Counted from the stretch's first letter, positions 16,872-25,848 are shown. The stretch: 64,000 nucleotides of DNA from JBBTTE01 sp038064395 (GCA_038064395.1 JBBTTE010000002.1:1-64000), one strand, 5' to 3'. Numbers and translations are program-made. Notes: a model not told the origin generated them from the letters alone.

Positions 16872-19700
16872 TTGAAAAAGACTACCAAAGCCAGCACAAA
16901 ACTAAAACCAACTCAAAGATTAAGCCTGTTCTTCTTCAGGAAACCGCGAACTACAGCATTAATATGGCTAGTTGTGGCCTTGCTAGGTATTGCGAGCTAC
17001 ACCACGCTTCTTAAGCGTGAAGGCTTCCCTTCCATCAGTACACCATTCGCGATTGCCCAAGGCTCTTATATAGTCAACAACCCTACCAAAGTAGATGCCG
17101 AGGTGGCCAAACCCCTCAACGCATTCCTTCTTAAGCAAGATGGAGTCAAAAGCGTTCAGACCCAGAGCTTTGGTAACTTCTACACAGCAATTGTTTCTTA
17201 TAAGGACGACGTAAATGCCGATGATCGCAGTGCCGAGTTGCAAAAAGAAGTAGCCAAGCAGAATATTCTTCCAGCTCAAGCCACTCTTAATATAAACGCC
17301 TACAAATTCGGTTATACGGTTCGTGGCGACAACATTGTCATCTCGTTCTACTCCGACAAACAGGCCTCTACGCCAGAGTTAGTCGCCCAAGCCAAGCAAG
17401 CTGCAACTTTCATAGAGTCACAGAACCTAAGCCTAGTCAAAGATGTTTCGGTTATCGATCCTTACGAGCAGGCTATTAACCCGCTTACAGGTCAGTCAGA
17501 GCTAACTCAGAAGTCGTTTGACAGATACGGCGAGCGCACTAACAACACCACCAACTTCTACACCACTGCCGTCATCGGCGTCCAAGCCCAGCCAGCAGCC
17601 GACCAGATTGAACTTGGTAAGCAAATTGACTCAGCCGTCACTAAGCTAAACAGCGCCGAAGACTTCAAGGGCTTCCACGCCGTCGTTAGCGCTAGCGACG
17701 GACCACAAATCAAGGCCCAAATAAGTGAACTTCAGAAATCCTTGCTAGAAGGCCTTTTGGCAATCCTAATTGTTAGCTCGATTGTTATCGCTCTCCGCGC
17801 TTCTCTAATTACTGTCATATCAATGGCCACAGTCGTGATCGCCACCAACGCCATCATGTACTTAATCGGTTACAGCCTGAACACTATTACATTGTTTGCA
17901 CTCATCCTTGGCCTTGCCCTAATCGTCGACGACACCATCATCATGGTCGAAGCTATCGATTCTCAGAGACGTAAACGCAAGGACCCAGAGGAGGCCGTAA
18001 CGGTCGCCACAGGCAAGATTAGCAAGGCTATGATTGCCGCAACCAGCACGGCGGCCTTAAGTTTCGCACCTCTGATATTCGTCGGTGGTATTCTAGGAAG
18101 CTTCATACGTGCAATACCAGTAACTATCATTATTTCATTGGTGGTTAGCCTGCTCGTAGCCCTGATATTCATACCGTTATTTGCTCGCTATATTCTTCTT
18201 ACCAAGAAACAAATGGGGCCCAAGAGCCACGCCGAAGCGGCAGCCGGTATTGAAGCCAAGATCGCTCTATTCATATCCAAGCCAATGCTATGGGCTAAGA
18301 ACTCTCGCAAGAAGCTTGTTGGTGTTGGTCTTGTGGCCGTATTCATCGGCACGGGCTTCATCATGGGTGGTGGCTACCTGTTCTCTAAGGTGACATTTAA
18401 CATCTTCCCGCCGTCTAAGGATAGCGACCAGATCAGTGTCACCTTGACCATGCCACCCAACACTAATATCGAGCAGGCCCAGCAGATAGCTGATGACGCT
18501 GACCAGATAGTTAACAAGTCTCTCGATACTAACTTCGTCAAAGCCTCTTACTACGGTCAAGCTGACATTCAGAAGGCTACTCTGCAAATTAACCTGATCA
18601 GCTACAACGATCGCAACACAACCGCTCCAGAACTGATCGAACAGCTCGAGGGTGACTTCAAGAACTTCAACGAAGCTTTTGTAGAAGTTGGACAGATTGA
18701 CGCTGGCCCTCCCGGATCAGCCTTCACAGCTCAAGTCGAATCTAGCACCAATCGCGAGGGAGCAATCAAGCTAGCCGACGACATTACTGCCTATCTTAAG
18801 AAAGCTGAGATCAAGCGAGTTGATGGCACAGTTGCCAAGGTATCTAGTGTCTCGGTCTCTAATTCCAGCATCTACAACCGCAAGGACAATAAGCAGTACG
18901 TAGAAGTTACAGCCAAGTATGTCGATACCGACACTACGACGCTCTTAACTCTGACTAAGACAGCTGTTGAGAAGGAATTCCCAGAGTCTCGTGTTGAGTC
19001 CTACGGCCTCAACAAAGACGCCCTAGGCTTCGACTTCGGTCAAGAATCCGAGAACCAAGACAGCTTCAAGACCCTAGCTATCGCCTTCCCGATCTTGCTG
19101 TGTGTTATCTATGTCCTGCTGGCCTTCCAGTTCAGGAGCATGTTACAGCCGCTACTGATCTTCTTAGCTATTCCATTCAGCTTGTTCGGAATTACTCTAG
19201 GTCTATACCTAACAGATAACGCCTTCAGCTTCTTCGCCGCTCTAGGCTTCTTCGCCCTAATCGGCCTCAGCCTCAAGAACACGATTCTGCTGACCGACTA
19301 TGCCAACCAAGCCCGCCGAGAAGGCATGGGCGCCGTAGACGCCGCACACGAAGCTCTAGCCGAGCGATTCCGACCATTGATAGCTACCAGCCTAACAGCC
19401 GTAGCCTCACTGATCCCACTAGCCCTCACTAGCCCGTTCTGGGAAGGTCTAGCCGTAGTTCTAGTCGGCGGTCTGCTATCCAGTACCTTCCTCGTACTGA
19501 CCGTCTTCCCTTACTACTACCTTGGTAGCGAATTCCTACGAACCCGCATCAACCGCAAGAAGGGTATTTCGTGGTTAGTGCTGACAATCGGTCTGTTGAT
19601 CTTGCTGCCTAAGCTAGCTCCTATCGCTGCTATACTGGCACCATTCTTGGCTGCGTTGATAGTTAAGCTTGTTGGCAAGCTGTTCCGCAAGAAGAAATAG
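16872..19700 (+). CDS. RND-superfamily efflux transporter (AcrB/HAE-like)
   Basis: A 942-aa RND permease. One membrane helix near residue 35 is followed by a large extracytoplasmic loop, a six-helix bundle (about residues 285-500, with VDDTIIMVEAID in the proton-relay helix), a second loop and a second bundle (about 730-930, with FFALIGLSLKNTILLTDYA). It is shorter than AcrB (about 1040 aa). No membrane-fusion protein or outer-membrane channel gene is near, as expected for a single-membrane cell, so it probably exports lipids, peptides or drugs on its own. The start is TTG with a GGGAG ribosome binding site. Confidence 0.85.
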   Translation: MKKTTKASTKLKPTQRLSLFFFRKPRTTALIWLVVALLGIASYTTLLKREGFPSISTPFAIAQGSYIVNNPTKVDAEVAKPLNAFLLKQDGVKSVQTQSFGNFYTAIVSYKDDVNADDRSAELQKEVAKQNILPAQATLNINAYKFGYTVRGDNIVISFYSDKQASTPELVAQAKQAATFIESQNLSLVKDVSVIDPYEQAINPLTGQSELTQKSFDRYGERTNNTTNFYTTAVIGVQAQPAADQIELGKQIDSAVTKLNSAEDFKGFHAVVSASDGPQIKAQISELQKSLLEGLLAILIVSSIVIALRASLITVISMATVVIATNAIMYLIGYSLNTITLFALILGLALIVDDTIIMVEAIDSQRRKRKDPEEAVTVATGKISKAMIAATSTAALSFAPLIFVGGILGSFIRAIPVTIIISLVVSLLVALIFIPLFARYILLTKKQMGPKSHAEAAAGIEAKIALFISKPMLWAKNSRKKLVGVGLVAVFIGTGFIMGGGYLFSKVTFNIFPPSKDSDQISVTLTMPPNTNIEQAQQIADDADQIVNKSLDTNFVKASYYGQADIQKATLQINLISYNDRNTTAPELIEQLEGDFKNFNEAFVEVGQIDAGPPGSAFTAQVESSTNREGAIKLADDITAYLKKAEIKRVDGTVAKVSSVSVSNSSIYNRKDNKQYVEVTAKYVDTDTTTLLTLTKTAVEKEFPESRVESYGLNKDALGFDFGQESENQDSFKTLAIAFPILLCVIYVLLAFQFRSMLQPLLIFLAIPFSLFGITLGLYLTDNAFSFFAALGFFALIGLSLKNTILLTDYANQARREGMGAVDAAHEALAERFRPLIATSLTAVASLIPLALTSPFWEGLAVVLVGGLLSSTFLVLTVFPYYYLGSEFLRTRINRKKGISWLVLTIGLLILLPKLAPIAAILAPFLAALIVKLVGKLFRKKK

Positions 19701-19751
19701 CCTACTGTTAGACCTGCCGTCGCGAACGGGCCTAACCCAAAGACCTATTAC

Positions 19752-20177
19752 TTATACGAAATGTGCAACTGCACCGCCATCATTGTGGCCATGACGTTGT
19801 ATCTCGTAATCTGAGAACTGCTCTGTGGCATCAACATCAAATACAGCACCTTCTGGCAAGTCTTCAATGACAAAACCATTGGCCGCTGCAGTGGCAGTCA
19901 AATATCCCATAGCGCCTTCTACCGTCTCGTGCCGCAAACCTTCTTCGGCATATCTGTTGCCACCTGACACAGGGCGATCCCACGACTCATGAGCAGCCCA
20001 CTGCTCCCTTTCGGGCACACTTGGGTCAATGTATTCTAGACCACTTATTCGGTAGCCATTATCGCCTGCTTGTAAATAAATGGGCTTTCCGTCTTCGGTC
20101 TGAACGCCCAATAGCGCGCCTTCGGCCGAAACCAGAGGAGTTAGAGTGCTGTACGCCTCTTGTAGGGCTTGGTTCAT
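19752..20177 (-). CDS. Hypothetical protein, 141 aa, coupled to the preceding gene
   Basis: Unrecognised acidic soluble protein. I choose the ATG at 20177 (MNQALQEAYST) because it overlaps the upstream stop codon as ATGA, implying translational coupling; the reading frame is open further upstream inside the previous gene. Short motifs such as AAHESWDRPVSGGNRY are not known to me. Confidence 0.6.
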   Translation of the reverse strand: MNQALQEAYSTLTPLVSAEGALLGVQTEDGKPIYLQAGDNGYRISGLEYIDPSVPEREQWAAHESWDRPVSGGNRYAEEGLRHETVEGAMGYLTATAAANGFVIEDLPEGAVFDVDATEQFSDYEIQRHGHNDGGAVAHFV

Positions 20178-21190
20178 GCTTGCTGCTCGCTTAAGTAGAA
20201 GCCGTTCTCTAGCGGGAAGTCCTTCTCCCAAACCTTAGATAATTCAGCCATCTCTGCTTTGAGAGGCTCAATATAAGTGTCTAGGTAACCTTGCCTATTC
20301 TTGTCTTCGGTGTCACCCTCAAGCCATTTGTTAGAGGTGTCAAAATCCGCACGCAGCTTATTGAATAGCTCTGTAAAATAAGTCGAAGACTCTTCTCTGT
20401 CTCTAAGCTGTTTAAGATACTCAAATACTTCAGTCCAACGGCTACTAACAAACTCGGGGGTGCCGTCCATAACCCACTGAGACGGCATAGGTGATGTCAA
20501 GCCTTTACTCTTAGCCCCTACATAATCGTCTAGTGTGCCTGCCGAATGACGCGCCGAGTAATCGGCTAAAACATTAAACGCTCCGCCTTCCCCAAAACCT
20601 CGTCGTACTAGAGCGGGGCTTAGATCCATAAACATATTTAATTGATCGTCAATGAACCCGTTGAGATGACCCTGAGAAGCTTCATGGTCGGGATCTACAG
20701 TGCCCCTTACTTGTATGGCTGCTTCCACCATGCCTGCAGTGTTGGCAAGTATCGAGTTCACGCCTCCTGCAACCTTATCCTTCTGTTCTGGGGTGGGGTT
20801 TAATTCAAGTAGAGAATCTCTGAAAGTTTCGCCGTCAGTAATTAACATGACTAACGTTGAGGGAAGTTTTTGACGTGTGTCATCATCTTCGAAATCTATT
20901 CGCTCGCCGTAAGGTGCATTTGAATCAACTAAACTAACTCCCATCTGTGCCAATTCATCGGTTTGCAGAAGACTTACTAACTCTTTCTCCATGTCAGCCT
21001 TGTCTTTCGGGGAGACTCTGGGTTGAGTAGTCTCATCGTCAGGCATCAAGAAGCTGAACATGCCACTAACAGCATAGCCAAGTCCGGTATTCCTGTTGTT
21101 ATAGTCCTGAACTGAGCCAACAGCGTCTATGAAGCGTTGGGTAAATTCCTGAGGGGGATGTTGATTGTGAGGGTTATCTTGTTCGGTCAT
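20174..21190 (-). CDS. Hypothetical protein, 338 aa
   Basis: Unrecognised, acidic, mostly helical-looking soluble protein without signal peptide or membrane helices. A TATAGT -10-like box lies about 30 nt upstream on the minus strand. It forms a two-gene unit with the gene at 19752-20177 (ATGA overlap), so the two products probably act together. It lies between the RND exporter and tRNA-Pro, but nothing in the sequence links it to them. Confidence 0.65.
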   Translation of the reverse strand: MTEQDNPHNQHPPQEFTQRFIDAVGSVQDYNNRNTGLGYAVSGMFSFLMPDDETTQPRVSPKDKADMEKELVSLLQTDELAQMGVSLVDSNAPYGERIDFEDDDTRQKLPSTLVMLITDGETFRDSLLELNPTPEQKDKVAGGVNSILANTAGMVEAAIQVRGTVDPDHEASQGHLNGFIDDQLNMFMDLSPALVRRGFGEGGAFNVLADYSARHSAGTLDDYVGAKSKGLTSPMPSQWVMDGTPEFVSSRWTEVFEYLKQLRDREESSTYFTELFNKLRADFDTSNKWLEGDTEDKNRQGYLDTYIEPLKAEMAELSKVWEKDFPLENGFYLSEQQA

Positions 21191-21249
21191 TTTTGTTTCG
21201 TTTTAGCTTACTATAACTATGTTAGCACAAAATACAATAAATGTCAATC

Positions 21250-21325
21250 TGGTCGGGGTGACAGGACTTGAACCTGCGACCTCACGGCCCCCAGCCGTAC
21301 GCGCTACCAACTGCGCTACACCCCG
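21250..21325 (-). tRNA. tRNA-Pro(GGG)
   Basis: Cloverleaf on the minus strand with acceptor CGGGGTG/CACCCCG, D-arm GCGC/GCGC, anticodon loop CTGGGGG (anticodon GGG), T-loop TTCAAGT, discriminator A and an encoded CCA end (21252-21250). Confidence 0.96.
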
Positions 21326-21412
21326 AAAGTGTCATAGCATTATAACAGTGAGTCCTTTCTGGATTGTGAAATAGTTGTATATATTGACTTATTGTGCTAT
21401 AATATACAGATA

Positions 21413-21964
21413 ATGGCTCAAAATACAAAAAGATTCATACCCGAACAGTTCCAAATACAACCGGCCACGGATGGACCTCAATATGAGATCGACACAGAGG
21501 TGGCGGCGACTATAGCCAATGGATTGATAGACAGAAATGGCCATGTTGCCACACATTTATCTGGAGAAGATCAGCTAGTTAGAGTAGAGCCCTTTGTTGG
21601 CGCGACAGCAGATAGGCCACAAAAGCCCGAGGAACTTGCCAGTCCTGAGGGTTTACACCTAGGTATTGATGCCGAGCACAATCCAAACGCCATTAATGGT
21701 CTATTCGCACGCGAGATGGAGAGAGCTCTACTCGCCAATGAACGCATTAACACCAAACGCTACGGATTACGCATGGCCGTGTTCGTAGGAAAAGTTATGG
21801 TAGATGGCGCGCTTGAAGCAATGCTGCTGCCATCATTCATAAATACAGAGAAAAGCCCCTTACCCGTTCTTAGCCCTGTTATGAGGGCACATGAACTGGA
21901 CCTCAAGGCCGCCGAAGCATACGGCAACAACATGGGTCTAAAGCCTGTAATAATTCAAAAATAG
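21413..21964 (+). CDS. Hypothetical protein, 183 aa
   Basis: Unrecognised soluble protein. I place the start at ATG 21413 (MAQNTKRFIPEQ); TATAAT at 21398-21403, with TTGTAT 17 nt further upstream, puts the -10 box only 9 nt before it, so the mRNA is nearly leaderless. The C-terminal half is helix-rich (FAREMERALLANERINTKRY). The 3' end overlaps the end of the minus-strand RNA at 21958-22111. Confidence 0.65.
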   Translation: MAQNTKRFIPEQFQIQPATDGPQYEIDTEVAATIANGLIDRNGHVATHLSGEDQLVRVEPFVGATADRPQKPEELASPEGLHLGIDAEHNPNAINGLFAREMERALLANERINTKRYGLRMAVFVGKVMVDGALEAMLLPSFINTEKSPLPVLSPVMRAHELDLKAAEAYGNNMGLKPVIIQK

Positions 21965-22111
21965 GGTGTCGGGTACTGGGGTGATCACCTGAGTAGACCC
22001 AGGTGGGTGCTCTCATCTGACAACCACGGTTGCCATTCTGTTGAGCTCCCTAATGATTAGTATTCAGATAATCATTATCCCAGAAGGAGGCCTCAAGGGC
22101 CCTACCCGACC
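21958..22111 (-). ncRNA. Putative stand-alone structured RNA, about 150 nt
   Basis: Minus-strand transcript with its own -10 box (TATAAT, 22122-22117), placed so that transcription starts at the 5' base of an 8-bp closing stem (GTCGGGTA at 22110-22103 pairing with TACCCGAC at 21975-21968). A T-run (CTATTTTTG) follows the 3' strand. Inside are several local hairpins: GGCC/GGCC, an A/T-rich 9-bp stem (TAATGATTA/TAATCATTA, 22051-22077), CAAC/GTTG and GGTGATCACC. The shape is a closed multibranch RNA, neither tRNA, SRP nor rod-like 6S as far as I can judge. It lies between convergent protein genes. Confidence 0.5.
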
Positions 22112-22133
22112 GATCTATTATATCCTAGCTAAG

Positions 22134-22763
22134 TTAAACCAGTAAGAAGTTCAACAGGAAGTTCTGGATCGTAATAAATGGCCCTGATATGAACTGAAAG
22201 AGAACCAGCATAAAGAAGATAATGCCCATCAGCCCAAAGGCCTCAATCTGCAGCATAACTTTTTGCAAAGGCTCGGGAGCAAAGGCGTAGAGCAAGCGCG
22301 AGCCATCAAGCGGCGGGAAAGGAATCATGTTGAAGATGAAGAAACCAATATTAACCTCTGTAAATATGATCAACGCCCCTTGCCAGAAGTGACCAAGATC
22401 AGCTCCGAAGGCACGGAAGATTAGAGCCGCTAAGGCTGCTAAGACCAAGTTGGTCAGAGGTCCAGACACACCGACTAGCGCCACACCGAACTCGTCATAC
22501 TTCACCCGATTGGGGTTAAAAGGCACCGGCTTAGCAATAAAGATCGGGGGCAGACCGAATATAAGTAGCACCATTGGCAACGCAACTGTTGTAACAACGT
22601 CAATATGCTTCAGTGGATTGAGCGTCAAACGACCTTCATCATGCGCCGTGCTATCACCTAACCAATGTGCTACATAGGCGTGCATGGCTTCGTGAATCGA
22701 CAGCGCGATAATGATCGAAAACAGTACAACGACAAGGTCGATTCCGGTTACGCTACTCAACAT
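22134..22763 (-). CDS. Site-2-protease-like M50 family metalloprotease
   Basis: A 209-aa membrane protease of the Rip/FtsH-independent M50B type. The zinc site HEAMH is in the first membrane helix (ALSIHEAMHAYVAHWLGD) and the third ligand motif is NMIPFPPLDGSRLL. About five hydrophobic segments are visible and there is no PDZ domain, as in the short family members. It may act in regulated intramembrane proteolysis, but no anti-sigma factor is nearby. TATAGT lies 8 nt before the ATG with no Shine-Dalgarno, suggesting a leaderless mRNA. Confidence 0.88.
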   Translation of the reverse strand: MLSSVTGIDLVVVLFSIIIALSIHEAMHAYVAHWLGDSTAHDEGRLTLNPLKHIDVVTTVALPMVLLIFGLPPIFIAKPVPFNPNRVKYDEFGVALVGVSGPLTNLVLAALAALIFRAFGADLGHFWQGALIIFTEVNIGFFIFNMIPFPPLDGSRLLYAFAPEPLQKVMLQIEAFGLMGIIFFMLVLFQFISGPFITIQNFLLNFLLV

Positions 22764-22782
22764 ATCCTAATACTATAGCAGC

Positions 22783-23538
22783 TTAAGCGGCTTGTTTGAG
22801 CTCCGAGTACCATTCAACATCATGAACTCGCAGATAAGCAGCACCGGCATCTGTAGCGGTCTGGCCTGCGTCCTGATTCTTCTTTTTGTCTTTCCTCTCA
22901 TCATCGGTGCCTAAGAATCTCTTCTTGGAGTAGCCGATCATGACTGGGAAATCAGGCACTTCCTTAGCAAACTCTAATAATTTCTCGTTAAGGGCTTGGG
23001 TTTTGCCAAATCCTATACATGGATCAAGATATATTTTTTCCTTCGCTAGCCCCTTGGCCTGTATCTTATCGACTTTGACCATAAGGTCACGAACAACCAC
23101 CTCTACGTCATCTATCAAGTCACCTTCGTGAGCCGTCTTGGTATCTGTGCCTTCAGGAATATGACCAATGACACAGCGCGCCTGATACTTAGCTACGATG
23201 TCCATCATAGCCTCGCTCATACCACTAACGTCATTGATAATTATTGGGCCGATGTTGAGGGCAGCCTCGGCTGTTTCGGGGTGATAAGTGTCGAGTGATA
23301 GCCTCTCGCCATACACAGGAATCAGCTTGGGCAGAATTGGGCTTAGTCGTCCCCATTCTTCCTGCCATGTTATCGGTGTAGCCTCGGGTCGAGTACTCTC
23401 GGCACCTATATCGACTAGATCAGCACCATCTCTGAACAGTTCTTCGGTGCGCTGAACAGCAACCTCTGGCGCACTATAGAGACCGCCGTCGCTAAAGCTA
23501 TCGGGCGTAACGTTAAGAATTCCAACAATTTTTACCAT
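22783..23538 (-). CDS. folP: Dihydropteroate synthase
   Basis: Joins hydroxymethyl-dihydropterin diphosphate and p-aminobenzoate in folate synthesis. Typical motifs are VGILNVTPDSFSDGG, DIGAESTRPEA, LSLDTYHPETAEAAL, INDVSG and DPCIGFGKT; GYSKKRFLG provides the conserved SRK-like loop. At 251 aa it is slightly short. The start is ATG 23538, directly before the conserved strand. TATGAT lies 9 nt upstream, so the mRNA is probably leaderless. It diverges from folK, which supplies its substrate. Confidence 0.93.
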   Translation of the reverse strand: MVKIVGILNVTPDSFSDGGLYSAPEVAVQRTEELFRDGADLVDIGAESTRPEATPITWQEEWGRLSPILPKLIPVYGERLSLDTYHPETAEAALNIGPIIINDVSGMSEAMMDIVAKYQARCVIGHIPEGTDTKTAHEGDLIDDVEVVVRDLMVKVDKIQAKGLAKEKIYLDPCIGFGKTQALNEKLLEFAKEVPDFPVMIGYSKKRFLGTDDERKDKKKNQDAGQTATDAGAAYLRVHDVEWYSELKQAA

Positions 23539-23616
23539 ATTACTACTATCATAGAACAATTCTTCTCTATTAACACAACCGTTTCGGAATCAGTGGTCTA
23601 TGCTACCATTAAGGCC

Positions 23617-24102
23617 ATGACTACTGTTTATCTTGCTCTGGGCTCAAATGTCGGCGATTCTAGGCATTACGTCGAAGCAGCTGTTAAACAACTATCTAAG
23701 CTGCTGAAGGATATCAACAAGGCGCCACTCTACACTTCCAAGGCTGTCGGCTACACCGACCAAGCGGATTTCCTCAACACGGCCGTCAGCGGTCAAACCG
23801 ACCTTGAGCCCCTAGAACTCCTGAAGGCTATCAAGGCAATCGAGCAATCAATTGGTCGCGTGCCTACCTTTCGGTGGGGTCCTCGTGAGATTGATATCGA
23901 CATCATCTTCTATGGAGACCTGCATATGGAAACCGAGTTGTTGACAATTCCCCACTCTAGTTGCCGTGAACGCGACTTCGTCCTGCGCCCGATTTGCGAC
24001 CTCAACCCTTCGCTTATTGACCCGATTAGTAGTCAATCTGTCAGTGAACTTCTGGCTCATATTGATGCCCAGCAAGAATCAATCCTCAAAAGAGTTGAAT
24101 AG
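23617..24102 (+). CDS. folK: 2-amino-4-hydroxy-6-hydroxymethyldihydropteridine pyrophosphokinase
   Basis: HPPK, 161 aa. The start (MTTVYLALGSNVGDSRHYVE) and the signature RWGPREIDIDIIFYGD, followed by LTIPHSSCRERDFVLRPICD, are diagnostic. It activates the pterin used by FolP, encoded divergently 78 bp away. No other folate genes (folE, folB, folC, folA) are in the window, so completeness of the pathway cannot be judged. Confidence 0.94.
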   Translation: MTTVYLALGSNVGDSRHYVEAAVKQLSKLLKDINKAPLYTSKAVGYTDQADFLNTAVSGQTDLEPLELLKAIKAIEQSIGRVPTFRWGPREIDIDIIFYGDLHMETELLTIPHSSCRERDFVLRPICDLNPSLIDPISSQSVSELLAHIDAQQESILKRVE

Positions 24103-24116
24103 TATCGGCTCAGGTG

Positions 24117-24145
24117 TTGACTAAAACACCTTAATTCGCTACAAT
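24117..24145 (+). promoter_or_regulatory. Promoter of rpmB, TTGACT-N17-TACAAT
   Basis: Near-consensus boxes with a 17-nt spacer end 8 nt before the rpmB start codon, so the transcript should start at or within a base or two of the ATG. No Shine-Dalgarno is present. Confidence 0.75.
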
Positions 24146-24153
24146 TAACACCT

Positions 24154-24372
24154 ATGCAGAAATGTGAACTCACCGGCAAAGGCAAGCAATACGGAAGCAA
24201 TATTAGCTTCTCGCAGCGCCACACCAAGAAAGTCTGGAAGCCTAATCTTCAGATGAAGACTGTTGTTGTTGACGGCAAGAAGGTCAAGATGAAGCTCAGC
24301 ACCCAAGCCATCCGCACCCTCAAGAAGAAGGGTCTTCTCGACCCCGCCGCTCCAGCCACCTCAGTTAAGTAA
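24154..24372 (+). CDS. rpmB: 50S ribosomal protein L28
   Basis: The 72-aa protein starts MQKCELTGKGKQYGSNISFS and has the conserved RHTKKVWKPNLQ and LSTQAIRTLKKKG segments of bL28. It is monocistronic and probably translated from a leaderless mRNA. A 58-bp inverted repeat lies 87 bp downstream. Confidence 0.95.
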   Translation: MQKCELTGKGKQYGSNISFSQRHTKKVWKPNLQMKTVVVDGKKVKMKLSTQAIRTLKKKGLLDPAAPATSVK

Positions 24373-24458
24373 TATTAATCTTTTCTAGTCTCGCCGCTAT
24401 TTTTGTGGAGTATTTTTTGTGTGTTAGTGTTTTGGGTTGGTTTGGTAAATGTTTTGTG

Positions 24459-24516
24459 CCACCACACCTAATCGACACCCAATAGGCATAGAATCTATGC
24501 CTATTGGGTGTGGTGG
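24459..24516. repeat. 58-bp palindromic repeat, copy R1
   Basis: Starts CCACCACACC and ends GGTGTGGTGG. The centre is a near-perfect 38-bp inverted repeat (ACACCCAATAGGCATAGA and its complement). It lies between convergent rpmB and the MBL hydrolase gene. Its reverse complement is very similar to copy R2. Confidence 0.9.
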
Positions 24517-24598
24517 TCTAGTGGCAACAACGAAACCACCCAACAACAACTTACCCTCCAAGATGAGGTTTAACAAACCGTACTTGAGAACGAAGTTG

Positions 24599-25222
24599 TT
24601 AGGATTTCTCGAGAACGATCAGATGAGTTAGGTCGCTCAATTCAGACGGCTTGAGCTTGAGCTTGGAGACGGTCTCTTGTGGCTCCATAGCTAGTTCCTT
24701 AAGTGCGTGGGCGAGATCTTGTTGAGGCATAGGGAAGTTAAAGGCTTTGTCGGCATAGTGGGTCGGTACAACTAGCTTAGGCTCAACTGCTTTGATCAGC
24801 TTAAGTGCACCAACTGGGTCAACCGTGTAGCCGTTACCGCCTACAGGTACAAACATCAGATCAACCATGCCGATTGTCTCTAGCTGCGCATCGCTAAGTT
24901 CAGGATAAATATGACCAGTAACAAGAACTTTGAGCTCGCCTACGATCAACTTGAACATTGTGGCGGTTTGCTTGCCTTCTTCATCCATATGAGCACGGGC
25001 TGCAATGCCAATGACAGAGGTGTCAGCGACTTCATATTCACCTGGGCTATCGAAGCTTAAGCGTCCGGCTTTGGCACCCTCATGAGGGCCTGTGAATAGG
25101 GCTACGTCATCAGGCTTAACAATGCCTTTGGCACCCAGCGAAGCCAAGTTATCATCGATAACAATACGAGTACCTTTGTTGGTCAGGCTAATACAATTAG
25201 CACCATAAAACTGAAAGTCCAT
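24599..25222 (-). CDS. Metallo-beta-lactamase-fold hydrolase
   Basis: A 207-aa protein similar to the short MBL-fold family (UPF0173-like). Seen are an N-terminal QFYGANCISLTNKGTRIVID strand pair, FTGPHEG, SPGEYEVADTSV, VTGHIYPELSDAQ and the final VVPTHYADKAF. The usual HxHxDH motif is not present, so the metal site or activity may differ. The substrate is unknown. It overlaps the upstream regulator gene as TAATG, so the two are coupled. Confidence 0.75.
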   Translation of the reverse strand: MDFQFYGANCISLTNKGTRIVIDDNLASLGAKGIVKPDDVALFTGPHEGAKAGRLSFDSPGEYEVADTSVIGIAARAHMDEEGKQTATMFKLIVGELKVLVTGHIYPELSDAQLETIGMVDLMFVPVGGNGYTVDPVGALKLIKAVEPKLVVPTHYADKAFNFPMPQQDLAHALKELAMEPQETVSKLKLKPSELSDLTHLIVLEKS

Positions 25223-25848
25223 TACTGCTCACTCTCCTCTTCTGATAATAGGTTGTGATTATCGACTAATATTTGTTTCTTGGACTGATGAATGGCTGTA
25301 GCGAAGCGGTCTCGTATCTGTTGGCGATACTGGAAGTCTGGCAAAGTCATAACTGTGTAGCGGAGGGTTTTGTTCTCTTGAGTCTCTAGTTGATCAACGT
25401 ATTTGGCTAGCGCGTTAGGGTTAACCTCGCCAACAATCAAAAAGTCTACTCCAGACGTCTCGTCACGAGTAAACTGACCGGTGAAGACAGCTAGATCAAT
25501 CTGACCAATAGCTCGCAGCTCTTCTTCAATGCTAGTATCGGTGGCTGGAATTGCACCTGCGACTGAAGCGGCCTTCTTAACAGTCTGCTTAACACCGCCG
25601 CCAAAGATCTGCTGCAGCGGCTCGTAGAACTCGAAGTTCTGGTTAACTTCATAGTAGAGCTTATTGTTATTGTTGTCGGACGTAATGATGCCGATGCTTA
25701 GTAAGTTGCTTAGTTCGCGGCGAACGGAATTGATTTGTTCATCGATCTTGCGAGTTATCTCACGAACGAAAAAAGAACGGTTCGGATTGCTATAGAACAA
25801 TTGTAATAATTTGACGCGAGTTTTTGACCCAAAGAGTTGTTCAACCAT
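25222..25848 (-). CDS. Winged-helix transcriptional regulator with C-terminal sensor-like domain
   Basis: A 208-aa protein. Residues 1-80 form an ArsR/MarR-like winged helix (GSKTRVKLLQLFYSNPNRSF, VREITRKIDEQINSVRRELS). Residues about 105-180 (IDLAVFTGQFTRDETSGVDFLIVGEV) resemble the nucleotidyltransferase-like domain found fused to such helices. It shares a TAATG junction with the MBL hydrolase and probably regulates it. TACACT ends 6 nt before the ATG, with no Shine-Dalgarno. Confidence 0.8.
   Translation of the reverse strand: MVEQLFGSKTRVKLLQLFYSNPNRSFFVREITRKIDEQINSVRRELSNLLSIGIITSDNNNNKLYYEVNQNFEFYEPLQQIFGGGVKQTVKKAASVAGAIPATDTSIEEELRAIGQIDLAVFTGQFTRDETSGVDFLIVGEVNPNALAKYVDQLETQENKTLRYTVMTLPDFQYRQQIRDRFATAIHQSKKQILVDNHNLLSEEESEQ

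Noticed and set aside
21958..22111. SRP (4.5S) RNA or 6S RNA
   Set aside because: The SRP loop motif (GGAA with flanking AGG/AGCAGC) is absent, and the fold is multibranched rather than the rod with a central bubble expected for 6S.
24459..24516. Repeat R1 as an ordinary rpmB terminator
   Set aside because: It could terminate between convergent genes, but it lacks a T-run and the same 58-bp unit occurs between divergent genes (R3, R4).
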